From CAZDML01 sp964506645 (GTDB lineage Bacteria; Elusimicrobiota; Elusimicrobia; 2-01-FULL-59-12): a stretch of DNA of 17,339 bases. Both the position numbers and the translations under genes were made by a program. Below, piece after piece: positions 1 through 7,545 of the stretch. The notes beneath the pieces were generated by a model that saw only the letters and a program-made list of their open reading frames with translations, did not search any database and was not told the DNA's origin. Position 1 is the first letter of the stretch. Each line of letters opens with the position of its first letter. Location: the NCBI GenBank assembly GCA_964506645.1, contig CAZDML010000033.1, forward strand, positions 1-17,339, read 5' to 3'.

Positions 1-1136
1 GCTTCAGTTGGGCGGAGAAGTGCTTTGTGGTTTTGTGCCTGCCAAAAACGCGTGATCTCGTCGCGAAGGTCTTCGCTGGGCTCAAGTTCATTTGACTTGA
101 TCAACCGTTCAATGGACTTCACCATGGCCTTCGTAACGACCGGCATTTTCATTGCTTTCAGCAGAAAGGGCTCAATGTCTTGATAGTATTCCCGCCTGTG
201 GGCGAAGAAAAGCCGTTCAAGTTTTAAAAGCGCTTTCAAAACGCCTTGAGGATCCTTCTGGCTGAGTTTGACATAGCCATAAAACAGTGCGTCCCGAGCG
301 GGTTCGTCATTGGTTAATCCTGAATGGACTGCGCTTACAAGCCACGCGCGATGGAAAAGGAGAGATTCGATATTCATATCCGATCTTAGCCATGATCTGA
401 GCCTTTCAAAGATCCGAGCGAGAATATTCGGTTGACGGCTGGGTGGATATGATCGACGGTAATCTTTTTCCATGGAGGGATGTGCTGAGAACAATTGCCC
501 CATAAGAGGCAAAAATTCATGGGTCCAGGGCCTGTCCTCTGGATGTTTTGTTTTTTGACGATGATGCAAAGTAAGAACAGCCTGCACCAGCCGATCTTCT
601 ACTTCTTGTCCCCATTGCTTTTGCATGGCCGTGTTCATCAGATCGTAGGCCGTCGTAATAAAAAGTCCGCGCTCGCTTTCAGGGATGATATCCGGATCCG
701 TATCAGCAAGCCATGTAATGAAAACCAGGGCATCCGTGCGATTTCCGCGTGTGGTTAATTTAGGCGAAGGAAGAAAAGAGCTTGGTTCTCCATGGGAATC
801 CGAATGAACAATAGTCATATCCCGCCAGCGGGGGAATCCGGGAATGGAGATAGGCACGCCTTCGGGCGTAACAAAGTGCCGCGCCGGAACCCATTCGAGT
901 CGCTTACGGTTGGCCCAACGATTGACCAATGCGGATTTGATGCGGTTAAAAGTTTGCTTAAACGGGAGGGCAGCGGCGGAAAGAGCGCACTCTTGGAACG
1001 GCGCGTGGTAAGTGGTACGTGATACGTGATATGAGGGTTGTTCGTACCACATACCACGTACCACGGCCTCTGCCTCAGTAGGGATCGTAAGGCCGAGGCA
1101 AAGCACAGCCGCGATGGTTTTCTTCCAGAGGCCCAT
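1..1136 (-). CDS. Secreted protein of unknown function, C-terminus cut by window edge
   Basis: This frame stays open from an ATG at 1136 to the left edge of the window, giving about 378 codons with no stop. An in-frame TAA lies one codon before the ATG, so no longer start is possible. Residues 1-23 are a classical signal peptide: MGLWKK, then a hydrophobic stretch ending in LTIP, with likely cleavage after AEA. The protein is therefore predicted to be exported. The mature part is mostly helical and rich in charged and aromatic residues. I recognise no domain, catalytic motif or cysteine pattern. The start lies 7 bases after the hemC stop, so it is probably co-transcribed with the hem genes, but it need not work with them. 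No good Shine-Dalgarno sequence is visible. Residues 24-45 are encoded by a palindromic repeat (1004-1065), which reads through in frame. The signal peptide and the long open frame make the gene call firm; the function is unknown. Confidence 0.8.
   Translation of the reverse strand, partial: MGLWKKTIAAVLCLGLTIPTEAEAVVRGMWYEQPSYHVSRTTYHAPFQECALSAAALPFKQTFNRIKSALVNRWANRKRLEWVPARHFVTPEGVPISIPGFPRWRDMTIVHSDSHGEPSSFLPSPKLTTRGNRTDALVFITWLADTDPDIIPESERGLFITTAYDLMNTAMQKQWGQEVEDRLVQAVLTLHHRQKTKHPEDRPWTHEFLPLMGQLFSAHPSMEKDYRRSYPPSRQPNILARIFERLRSWLRSDMNIESLLFHRAWLVSAVHSGLTNDEPARDALFYGYVKLSQKDPQGVLKALLKLERLFFAHRREYYQDIEPFLLKAMKMPVVTKAMVKSIERLIKSNELEPSEDLRDEITRFWQAQNHKALLRPTE
1004..1065. repeat. Palindromic repeat inside the secreted-protein gene
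   Basis: The arms at 1004-1026 and 1043-1065 are inverted copies matching at 20 of 23 positions, separated by a 16-base loop. The units are variants of TGGTACGTG. The element lies in frame just after the signal peptide of the gene starting at 1136. The low-complexity, arm-and-loop layout resembles dispersed intergenic palindromes rather than ordinary coding sequence. Confidence 0.7.
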
Positions 1137-1143
1137 TGCTTAA

Positions 1144-2115
1144 CTATGCAGGATGAAAGTTACAGACAAATGACGGCAGAAATGAAAAAAACGCATCTAA
1201 ATATATATATGAAATGGAATGTCTATCGAGAAGCTTCTGGGCGAGAGTATGACAAACATATTCAGCTTGCTCGGCGGGTCCCTGGGCTTGGGCGCGGCGG
1301 TAATTCTTCCCGGTCGTTTCGGCGATAACCCCGGTGATAAAGAGTGTGCCTTTCGAGATCGTTGCGTAGGCCGCCATCGGGGTCTGACAGGAGCCGTTCA
1401 TGGCACGTAGGAACGCCCGCTCGGCTGTGATGGCCTGAAACGAAGCCGTGTGATTCAGGGGCGCAATGTGCTCGCGCGTTGCCTTGTCACTTTCGCGGAC
1501 TTCCAGTCCCAGCGCGCCTTGGCCTACCGCGGGCAAAAGAAGATCCGTGGGGAGTATCTCCGTAATTTCCCGTTCTCTTCCGAGTCGTTTGAGTCCTGCC
1601 AAAGCCAAAATCATTCCATCAAACGTTCCTTCGGCCAATTTCTTCATTCGCGTGTCCACGTTGCCGCGAAGGGGAACGATGTCCAAGTCCGGTCGCGCGT
1701 GGCGCAGCTGCGCCTCGCGCCGCACCGAACCGGTGGCGACTTTCGAATAGGGAGGCGTGTCTTCCAAGCGTGTGCGCGTCTTGCTGATCCAAACATCCCG
1801 CGGGTCTTCCCGGAGCGGAACGGCGCCGATCACGAGGCCCTGCGGCAATTCGGGTGTCATGTCTTTCATCGAGTGAACCGCCAGATCGATGCGGTTCTCC
1901 AGAAGCGCGGCTTCGATTTCTTTGGTGAAGAGGGCCTTGAGACCCCCCTCGCTGGAAATTTTTTTATCGCCTTCTTTTTGCAATTGATCGCCGGTGGTGG
2001 TGAGAAGAACCGTCTCTATAGCGAGGTCAGGATGGTGCTGTTTTAACTGGTCGGCAACCCAGGCCGCCTGGACTTTGGCCAGCGGACTCTGGCGGGTCCC
2101 GAGACGTAATCGCAC
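1144..2115 (-). CDS. hemC: Porphobilinogen deaminase (hydroxymethylbilane synthase)
   Basis: HemC condenses four porphobilinogen molecules into hydroxymethylbilane in the cytoplasm. The family signatures are all present in order: RLGTRQSPLAK at the N-terminus, FTKEIEAALL, AVHSMKDM, TGSVRREAQL, RGNVDTRMKKL, and MNGSCQTP, whose Cys243 would carry the dipyrromethane cofactor. I place the start at the GTG at 2115 (323 residues). It has a GGAG seven bases upstream and begins exactly where family homology begins. A longer frame from 2160 would only add codons from the repeat upstream. The gene lies about 90 bases after hemA, and that gap is filled by repeat. No hemD follows. The last 25 or so residues (from about RHSISYIY) do not look like the usual HemC end and may be a drifted or extended tail. 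Confidence 0.95.
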   Translation of the reverse strand: MRLRLGTRQSPLAKVQAAWVADQLKQHHPDLAIETVLLTTTGDQLQKEGDKKISSEGGLKALFTKEIEAALLENRIDLAVHSMKDMTPELPQGLVIGAVPLREDPRDVWISKTRTRLEDTPPYSKVATGSVRREAQLRHARPDLDIVPLRGNVDTRMKKLAEGTFDGMILALAGLKRLGREREITEILPTDLLLPAVGQGALGLEVRESDKATREHIAPLNHTASFQAITAERAFLRAMNGSCQTPMAAYATISKGTLFITGVIAETTGKNYRRAQAQGPAEQAEYVCHTLAQKLLDRHSISYIYLDAFFSFLPSFVCNFHPA

Positions 2116-2120
2116 GATTA

Positions 2121-2240
2121 AACTCCAAACACCAAATTCCAAGATCCAAACAAACACCAATAACCAAACCGAAAAAAAATGAATTCGGTGATTGGAGCTT
2201 GGTTATTATTTGGAGCTTGGAATTTGGAGCTTGGGATTTG
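2121..2240. repeat. Large imperfect palindrome of TTGGAGCTTGG-like units between hemA and hemC
   Basis: The left arm (2121-2168) and right arm (2191-2240) are inverted copies built from short units such as TTGGAATTTGGAGC. An inner stem ACCGAA/TTCGGT closes the structure around an A-rich loop. The right arm encodes the last residues of HemA. The left arm contains the GGAG used by hemC. The same family recurs at 11831-11940. Its translation gives the tryptophan-rich pattern EFGVWSL, which I remember from intergenic repeats in many metagenome-derived bacterial contigs. Confidence 0.8.
2123..2126 (-). promoter_or_regulatory. Shine-Dalgarno GGAG for hemC, located in the repeat
   Basis: GGAG on the minus strand lies seven bases before the GTG at 2115. 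It decides that start over the upstream in-frame start at 2160. The GGAG is one TTGGAG unit of the palindromic repeat. Confidence 0.6.
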
Positions 2241-3291
2241 TAGGTGCATAGTGTTGAAGAGAAACTTTTTCGCCGGACTCGTGCGCCTGCAGCCAGCGTG
2301 TAAATTCGGTAGCTTTTGCGGACACGACGTCCCCGGCACGGGCCACTGCCCCTGAGCGCTTTTCCTGGGTTTCGTTCACGATGCCCTGTAAGTCATCGAT
2401 ATTGTAGACGTAGACGTTATCGATGTGGTGAACGTCCGGGTGGACGTCGCGGGGAACGGCAATATCAATAAAAAAGAGCAGGCGCCCCTCGCGTGCGGCC
2501 ATGATGTCCTGCACAAGTTCGGGGGTGATTACCGGATGGGGCGCGGCGGTTGAGCAGATCACGATATCGACGTTTGTCAGGTAGCGCAGCCCTTCTTCAA
2601 AGGTCATGGCTTTTCCCCCGAACTGCTTGGCCAACTCCACGGCCCGCTCGTAGGTTCGGTTAGCCACAAAGAGCGATTCCACTTTTTGTGAAAGCAGATG
2701 CCGGGCTGTCAGCTCGGCCATGTCGCCAGCCCCTAAAATCATGGCGGGATTATTGCTGAGACTGCCGAAAATACGTTGGGCTAAGGTTGCGGCGACACTG
2801 GCCACAGAGGCGCCACCTTGCGAGAGACCGGTTTCGGTGCGCACCTGTTTGCCGACAAAGAGGCTTCGCTGGAAGAGCACATTCAGTAGTTTGCCCGTGG
2901 CGCCGGCCTGATGGGCGGCCGTGTAGGCCTGCTTCACCTGTGCCAGAATTTCATTTTCACCCACGACCATCGAGTCGAGACCGGAAGCGACGCGGAAGAG
3001 ATGCGCTACCGCTTCGCCTTGGCTGAATTCATAAATATGGTTGCCTTGATCAAAGTGATCGCCAAGTTTTTCTTTGAGGTACGCCCGTGCTTCCGCACGG
3101 GCCTGATCGGGGGTCGACGTGACCAGATACAGTTCAAAACGGTTGCAGGTGGACAGAAGAACGGATTCCTGAATAAAGGGCAGGTTGGCCCAGTGCCCAA
3201 GAATGGCAGGCAACTGCGAGGGCGCTGCGGCCAGGCGTTCGCGCAGTTCAATGGGAGCCGTACGATGATTGAGACCAACAACGAGAAGCAT
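2206..3291 (-). CDS. hemA: Glutamyl-tRNA reductase, short form without dimerisation domain
   Basis: HemA reduces glutamyl-tRNA(Glu) with NADPH to glutamate-1-semialdehyde, the entry to tetrapyrroles by the C5 pathway. The sequence shows GLNHRTAPIELRERL at residues 6-20, the catalytic Cys49 in STCNR, SGLDSMVVGENEILAQVK around 103-120, RTETGLSQGGASV around 151-163, and the NADPH-binding MILGAGDMAE around 184-193. The protein is 361 residues against about 420 in E. coli. It stops soon after EFTRWLQAHE, where the C-terminal dimerisation domain would normally start. The last dozen residues (about YAPTNPKLQIPSSK) come from the palindromic repeat at 2121-2240. The ATG at 3291 lies 6 bases after the ccsA stop, with no strong Shine-Dalgarno. 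Activity is likely from the conserved catalytic and NADPH parts. Whether it dimerises is open. Confidence 0.95.
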   Translation of the reverse strand: MLLVVGLNHRTAPIELRERLAAAPSQLPAILGHWANLPFIQESVLLSTCNRFELYLVTSTPDQARAEARAYLKEKLGDHFDQGNHIYEFSQGEAVAHLFRVASGLDSMVVGENEILAQVKQAYTAAHQAGATGKLLNVLFQRSLFVGKQVRTETGLSQGGASVASVAATLAQRIFGSLSNNPAMILGAGDMAELTARHLLSQKVESLFVANRTYERAVELAKQFGGKAMTFEEGLRYLTNVDIVICSTAAPHPVITPELVQDIMAAREGRLLFFIDIAVPRDVHPDVHHIDNVYVYNIDDLQGIVNETQEKRSGAVARAGDVVSAKATEFTRWLQAHESGEKVSLQHYAPTNPKLQIPSSK

Positions 3292-3297
3292 GGAGTA

Positions 3298-4209
3298 TTA
3301 GCGGCCCTTCCCCGATAAGAATCCGTGCAGCGGACTTAAATAGTTCACGCCGACATAGGTAAAAATGACAAACAAAAATCCGGCCATCGAGAGGTACGCG
3401 GTCTTGCGCCCGCGCCAACCTTTGAAGAGACGCAAATGCAGGTACACCACATAAATAAACCAGGTGATGAGTGCCCAAGTCTCTTTGGGATCCCAACCCC
3501 AAAAGCGTCCCCATGCCGTATAGGCCCATACGCCTCCCAAAAAGATACCGAAGGTTAGCAGGGGGAACGCGGAAACAATCAGTTTGTAAATTAGTCCGTC
3601 GAGATCTTCCAGGGATGGAAGGCTGTACGACAATTCGCCCGGATGTTTGGATTTGAGTTGGTGCTCTTGAATGAGATAGGCGATACCCACAGCAAAGGCC
3701 ACCCCTAAAATGGAATATGCCGTGAACATAATGGGGACGTGGATCGCCATCCAGTAACTGTGCAGGGCCGGCATGAGCGGCTTGATCGCTTTGTCGGAAC
3801 TGGCCGCTACCGTGAGCAGTATCCAGCTGATCGGCATAATGAACGCACCCAGAATCGGAATGGGTGTGCGCAGGGCGATAAAGAAATAAATCGCTGCGAT
3901 AATGGCACCAAAAAAGGAAAAGCTTTCAAACCAGTTGCTCCAGGGAACATAGGAGCTGGCGGCACGTTCGGCGCCGATGGCGGCTTCAATTTTGCCTTCG
4001 GCGCGCAGGAGCTCGGCTTGATGCATGTAACCGGTGCGGGCTACAACGGTGCGCGTCACTAGGCTGCCGACGTGCAGCGCAAGCGCCACGGACAAGAGAA
4101 TAAACGCGTATCGGGTGTATTGCTCCTTTTTGGTGAAGAGATACACCAGATAAATCAGCGTGCTGAGCGTGTAACAGACGTAAGCAGCGTTAAACAGAAT
4201 GCTTTCCAT
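3298..4209 (-). CDS. ccsA: System II cytochrome c assembly protein (CcsA/ResC family)
   Basis: This is the heme-handling WWD-domain protein of system II cytochrome c maturation, called CcsA or ResC (CcsB in some family models). It moves heme across the inner membrane with ResB and ligates it to CXXCH motifs of apocytochromes. About eight membrane segments are visible over 303 residues. The tryptophan-rich signature WGWDPKETWALITW lies between segments near residue 235. Candidate heme-ligand histidines occur in AIHVPIMFTAY and in LSPLHGFLSG near the C-terminus. The ATG at 4209 overlaps the end of the siroheme synthase gene by 20 bases, which suggests translational coupling. HemA follows directly. 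This arrangement joins heme synthesis to heme export. HemX-type relatives share the fold, but the full WGWDPKE motif favours CcsA. Confidence 0.93.
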   Translation of the reverse strand: MESILFNAAYVCYTLSTLIYLVYLFTKKEQYTRYAFILLSVALALHVGSLVTRTVVARTGYMHQAELLRAEGKIEAAIGAERAASSYVPWSNWFESFSFFGAIIAAIYFFIALRTPIPILGAFIMPISWILLTVAASSDKAIKPLMPALHSYWMAIHVPIMFTAYSILGVAFAVGIAYLIQEHQLKSKHPGELSYSLPSLEDLDGLIYKLIVSAFPLLTFGIFLGGVWAYTAWGRFWGWDPKETWALITWFIYVVYLHLRLFKGWRGRKTAYLSMAGFLFVIFTYVGVNYLSPLHGFLSGKGR

Positions 4210-4825
4210 AAATCCACTCCTTCAAGTGTTGTTCGGTGCGTTCGGCGCCTTCGCGTTTTAATTGATCCAAAAATCCTTCACTCGCCAGACATTCCCACAG
4301 CGATTGGCGCTGCGGCTTGGGCAGTTTCATAATCGCTGGCCGGTAGCGCTGGGCCAGTTCTACAAACTGTCCGTACTCCGGACCGAGAATCGGTTCCAGT
4401 TTGCGCCGCAGAAATTTGGCCATGGCCGGCGCGGCGCCCCCGGTCGAGATGGCGACTTGTAAATCGCCGCGGGAAACAATCGCCGGTGCAATAAAATCAC
4501 AAAGCGGTGTGACATCGACAATGTTAACCCAGATGCGCTGTTTACGCGCCTGCGCGGCAATTTTATTATGCACGGCTTCACGGTTGGTCGCCGCGATGAC
4601 CAGACGCATCCCTTTCACATCCGACGGGCGAAACGCGCGTTTGCGCCACGCGAGCTTTTTGTCCTTCGCCAAAAGCTGAATCGCCCAGAGGGCCTCGGGA
4701 GCCACCACGGTAATCTTCGCCTGACTTTCCAGAAGCGCCGGAATTTTCTGCGCCGCCACATGTCCCGCACCCACGAGGAGGACAGGCTTGTCCTTTAAAT
4801 TTAAAAAGAGCGGATAGTACTTCAC
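4190..4825 (-). CDS. Precorrin-2 dehydrogenase / sirohydrochlorin ferrochelatase (Met8/CysG N-terminal type)
   Basis: The enzyme oxidises precorrin-2 to sirohydrochlorin with NAD+ and inserts iron to give siroheme, or feeds siroheme-dependent heme routes. At 211 residues it matches stand-alone Met8-like enzymes. The NAD-binding VLLVGAGHVAAQK is at residues 15-27. NIVDV places an aspartate at 104, where CysG has its catalytic Asp104. STGGAAPAMAKFLRRKLE from residue 127 matches the conserved CysG segment that begins SSGG. No methyltransferase domain is attached, so the uroporphyrinogen methylation step must be encoded elsewhere. The start is a GTG at 4825 immediately after the TAA of the resB remainder (TAAGTG), with AGAAGG about seven bases upstream. 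It overlaps ccsA downstream. Confidence 0.93.
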   Translation of the reverse strand: MKYYPLFLNLKDKPVLLVGAGHVAAQKIPALLESQAKITVVAPEALWAIQLLAKDKKLAWRKRAFRPSDVKGMRLVIAATNREAVHNKIAAQARKQRIWVNIVDVTPLCDFIAPAIVSRGDLQVAISTGGAAPAMAKFLRRKLEPILGPEYGQFVELAQRYRPAIMKLPKPQRQSLWECLASEGFLDQLKREGAERTEQHLKEWIYGKHSV

Positions 4826-5119
4826 TTACGCGCCTTCTTTGACCGGGTGCAGGGTCAGTGTCTGAAAGAGCGAGGCAAACTCCCGGGAAAATTCCTTTTC
4901 GTTGCGCGAGTTCCAGCCGCCGATGTCGATATGGGTCGAACCGTTTCCGGGTCGGATAAATATGGAGATGCGGCGCTGGTGCATATAGAACAGCGTGCAC
5001 AGCCCGAACAACATCGCGAGCACGCCCAGAACGATCACCGGGAAGCCCGGGTCATAGCTGACCTGAATGCCGGAGAATAGTACCGGCCGTACGTCGAGTA
5101 CGTCAAAGGGGGGCGTAAT
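4826..5119 (-). pseudogene. resB: C-terminal remainder of resB, after an in-frame TAA
   Basis: The segment directly after the resB TAA (5120-5122) continues in the same frame. It encodes typical ResB C-terminal sequence: LFSGIQVSYDPGFPVI, a hydrophobic segment VLGVLAMLFGLCTLFY, then HQRRISIFIRPG and a short hydrophilic tail. The usual family pattern is GIQV..DPG followed by the last membrane helix and an HRR-type basic anchor. The only internal initiation codon is a GTG at 5038, which would begin inside the membrane helix and give 70 residues. It has no convincing ribosome binding site. I therefore read this as the detached end of one gene, not a separate gene. It could still be expressed if the TAA is a sequencing error, is read through, or if the GTG is used. 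Confidence 0.75.
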
Positions 5120-6349
5120 TTACAGATGTCCGCCTCCAAAGAAGAACATCCCCCACGGTGGCGTGACATCCACACTGGCAGGATTGGGGGCGCTTAAGAC
5201 CATCGTGCCGATGCGTACTTGTTTTTTGTTGTAAAACCCAACAACCACCACCGGATTTCTCCATTCCAGACTGGCGGTGGTCGGCTGGCCGTCTTCTCCG
5301 ATCGTAAAATCCGGCAAGTAGTGCTCGAGCCGTGCGGTCCAGGGCTGACCCGGCACGGGAAACGATTCTTTCATGCCGCGCTCGATCGTTTTTCCGCCCA
5401 CATGAAGGATCGCTTTCTGAATCATCCCTGTGACGCCCCAAGAAGCCTGATAAAAGCGTACGTGATTTACATCCAGCGGTTGGTTGACGCGAATGGTTGT
5501 CTTGGCGAGCGACTCGGCATTGTTGTAAAGCCGCACATCGCTGGCATAGGTGCTGGGCACTTTGGAATTATCGTGATAAAAATCCACAGTCAATTTATCG
5601 ACCCAAAGCTGCCAATTCTCTAACGGTGTAAGCATTTTGCGCTGTAAGGCATCCCGCAGATATTTGGGCCAGAGGTGCCACTCCGCAGCAGACGCGGGCC
5701 GCGGTTGGAGATTGGTCATGAGTGAATCGACGACGAGCGAGGAACGGCCTTCCAGAACGGGCAGCATGGTCTCAAATCCCAGAAGGCTTTTCATCATGGC
5801 GCCGAGCAAAATAAGGACGAGACTAATGTGCGAAACATAGCTGCCCCAGCGCTGCAGCCGGTGGCGGGAGGCGAGAAGTACGGTGCCTCCGCCCGCGAGG
5901 GCGACGCGCTTCACGGAATACCGGTGCGATTTCAATCGATTCGTGAGCGATCGGGCGAGAGCGTCGGCGGGTTCATGGATGCGGCCTTCCAGTCGAAAAG
6001 GCTTTGAGCGCAGCGATTGCAAAGTCGCCTCATGTTCGTCGGAGCCAATCTTCGGCAGCGGCACAAGTCCCTTGTCCGGCGGTTTGTTCCAGAGCTTGCA
6101 GACGACCACATCAAAGGCCATCAGCCCGAGAAGCGCAGCGAATAAAAAGGTGTGATAGATGTCGAAGAAACCCCAGCTGTGCAACAAGCGCCCGATCCAT
6201 TCGTGTTGTTGGAGAAACAGCATGACTTTGTCCGCATTGTCTGTGGTTTGAGGCAAAAACGTCCCGACCGCTGCCAGGAAGGCAATGATTAAAAAAAGAA
6301 CAACATTGAACTTAATGGACCGAAAGACATTCATAGTTTTTGATGTCAT
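5120..6349 (-). CDS. resB: System II cytochrome c assembly protein ResB, ended early by TAA
   Basis: ResB (Ccs1) partners CcsA in heme delivery and apocytochrome handling at the inner membrane. The 409 residues show three membrane helices: FNVVLFLIIAFLAAVGTFLP near the N-terminus, YHTFLFAALLGLMAFDVVV around 65-85, and SYVSHISLVLILLGAMM around 170-188, with the histidine typical of the family. A long periplasmic part follows, with VNHVRFYQASWG. The usual fourth helix is missing because a TAA at 5120-5122 ends the frame. The sequence continues in the same frame to 4826, and the full length would be about 507 codons, normal for ResB. The start is either 6349 or, more like other family members, the ATG at 6334 (MNVFRSIKF); neither has a clear Shine-Dalgarno. 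It is the first gene of the leftward hem/ccs run. Confidence 0.88.
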   Translation of the reverse strand: MTSKTMNVFRSIKFNVVLFLIIAFLAAVGTFLPQTTDNADKVMLFLQQHEWIGRLLHSWGFFDIYHTFLFAALLGLMAFDVVVCKLWNKPPDKGLVPLPKIGSDEHEATLQSLRSKPFRLEGRIHEPADALARSLTNRLKSHRYSVKRVALAGGGTVLLASRHRLQRWGSYVSHISLVLILLGAMMKSLLGFETMLPVLEGRSSLVVDSLMTNLQPRPASAAEWHLWPKYLRDALQRKMLTPLENWQLWVDKLTVDFYHDNSKVPSTYASDVRLYNNAESLAKTTIRVNQPLDVNHVRFYQASWGVTGMIQKAILHVGGKTIERGMKESFPVPGQPWTARLEHYLPDFTIGEDGQPTTASLEWRNPVVVVGFYNKKQVRIGTMVLSAPNPASVDVTPPWGMFFFGGGHL

Positions 6350-6365
6350 CCCGCGTCATAGCGTC

Positions 6366-6425
6366 GCCCCGGAATTGTGTTATCCGGGGCCCATAAAGCA
6401 TCCATATTGATGGATCCCGGCTAAC
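6366..6425. repeat. Nested palindromic element between the HD-GYP gene and resB
   Basis: GCCCCGGA (6366-6373) and TCCGGGGC (6383-6390) form a perfect 8-bp stem with a 9-base loop. An overlapping alternative pairs GTTATCCGGG (6379-6388) with CCCGGCTAAC (6416-6425) with one mismatch, enclosing ATCCAT/ATGGAT. The element fills most of the 137-base gap. It has the look of the GGGATCCA..-type dispersed repeats and may act as a terminator or processing site between the two transcripts, although no T-run follows it. The gap holds nothing else I can identify. Confidence 0.65.
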
Positions 6426-6486
6426 AATCCGCCGGGAAGACGGCACCTGCGACGTTGTTGGGGGACGGCTATAGCGTGTTGAAGGA

Positions 6487-7488
6487 TTACGCGATCGACG
6501 TCTCGGGGAGTTTCTTTGGCGACTTCTCGAGCATCTTGATGAATTCCGACAAAAGCGCTTTGTCCCACCAGCCTTTTTTGGCTTCGTCCGACATGATTTC
6601 GAGGGCCGTGGCCTGCGGTAACCCTTTGCGGTACGAGCGGGTGGTGGTTAGCGCATCATAAATGTCCACGATGGTGATGATGCGCGCTAAAAAGGGAATG
6701 TCGTCGCCGGCGAGGCCATCCGGGTAGCCTGTGCCATCCATGCGTTCGTGATGGTGATGAATGATCGAAATGGCTCCACCCACGGATTTTAATTTTTCAC
6801 AGATCTTGGCCCCTTGGGCCGGGTGCATTTTGATGACCGCACGTTCTTCGGTGTCGAGTTTGCCGGCTTTGTTCAAAATATGGTCGGGCACGCCGATCTT
6901 GCCGATGTCATGCAGGATGCCGCCCTTGCGCAAGGAGCTCTTCTCGTCTTCCGTCAGACTTAAATGCTCCCCCATGAGGGAGGCAAAATCGGACACGCGT
7001 TCCACATGACCTTGCGTGTAGGAGTCTTTGGCTTCAATGGCTTGCGCCAAGCTGAAAAGAACATCTTCCGCACAGTCCAGCTCTTGTACCAGAGTTTTGG
7101 TCCGCAGAAGAGCGCGGATGCGAGTCAGGAGTTCAATGTGGTTATAGGGTTTGTTAAGAAAATCATCGGCGCCGGCGTCCAGCGCGGCGAGTTTGCTGTC
7201 CATGTCGCTCATGCCGGTAAGCATCACAATGGGGAGCATACGGGTGAGCCGGTCGTTTTTGAGGGTACGGCAGACTTCGATGCCGTCCAGCCGGGGCATA
7301 TGGATGTCCAGGAGCAGTAAATCGGGGTTTAAGTCTTTGACTTTTTGGAGGCCTTCAACGCCATCCCGGGCAATCGCCACGGAAAAGCCTTTGGCAACCA
7401 GGATCGGCTCTAGGATACCCACCGCTTGGGGGTCGTCTTCTACGAGAAGAACTTTTGCGCCGGCAAAACCATTGGAAGGACTGGCCAT
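6487..7488 (-). CDS. Response regulator with HD-GYP c-di-GMP phosphodiesterase domain
   Basis: A receiver domain covers about residues 10-128: acidic pair D18/D19, phospho-acceptor Asp61 in LLLLDIHMPRLDG, Thr91 in MLTG, and Lys113 in NKPY. An HD-GYP domain covers about 140-320, with GHVERVSDFA (H161), ILHDIGKIGVPD (H193/D194), KMHP (H222), HHHHERMDGTGYPDGL (GYP at 254-256) and VDIYDAL (D275). All metal-ligand positions I can identify are present, so it should hydrolyse cyclic di-GMP under control of a histidine kinase. No kinase is in the window. It has no membrane segment and is cytoplasmic. It stands alone, separated by 57 bases from the SIMPL gene upstream and by a repeat from resB downstream. 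The architecture is common, and only the signal and targets are unknown. Confidence 0.95.
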   Translation of the reverse strand: MASPSNGFAGAKVLLVEDDPQAVGILEPILVAKGFSVAIARDGVEGLQKVKDLNPDLLLLDIHMPRLDGIEVCRTLKNDRLTRMLPIVMLTGMSDMDSKLAALDAGADDFLNKPYNHIELLTRIRALLRTKTLVQELDCAEDVLFSLAQAIEAKDSYTQGHVERVSDFASLMGEHLSLTEDEKSSLRKGGILHDIGKIGVPDHILNKAGKLDTEERAVIKMHPAQGAKICEKLKSVGGAISIIHHHHERMDGTGYPDGLAGDDIPFLARIITIVDIYDALTTTRSYRKGLPQATALEIMSDEAKKGWWDKALLSEFIKMLEKSPKKLPETSIA

Positions 7489-7545
7489 GACCCCATCAAT
7501 TTATCAACTTTTCGTCGGAAAAGTCAACGCAAACGGACTTCGAGT

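Noticed and set aside
1450..2046. 198-residue plus-strand open frame
   Set aside because: Antisense to hemC, which is unmistakable.
2116..2160. HemC start at 2160
   Set aside because: The added 15 residues are translated from the repeat, and the GTG at 2115 has a good ribosome binding site exactly where family homology begins.
5120..5122. TAA in resB as a recoded sense codon
   Set aside because: TAA ends other clear genes here (hemA, panE, the M48 gene), so a genome-wide code change is not supported. A local mutation, readthrough or error remains.
7511..7528. Small inverted repeat ACTTTTC/GAAAAGT upstream of the HD-GYP gene
   Set aside because: Only 7 bp and AT-rich, with no T-run; easily expected by chance.
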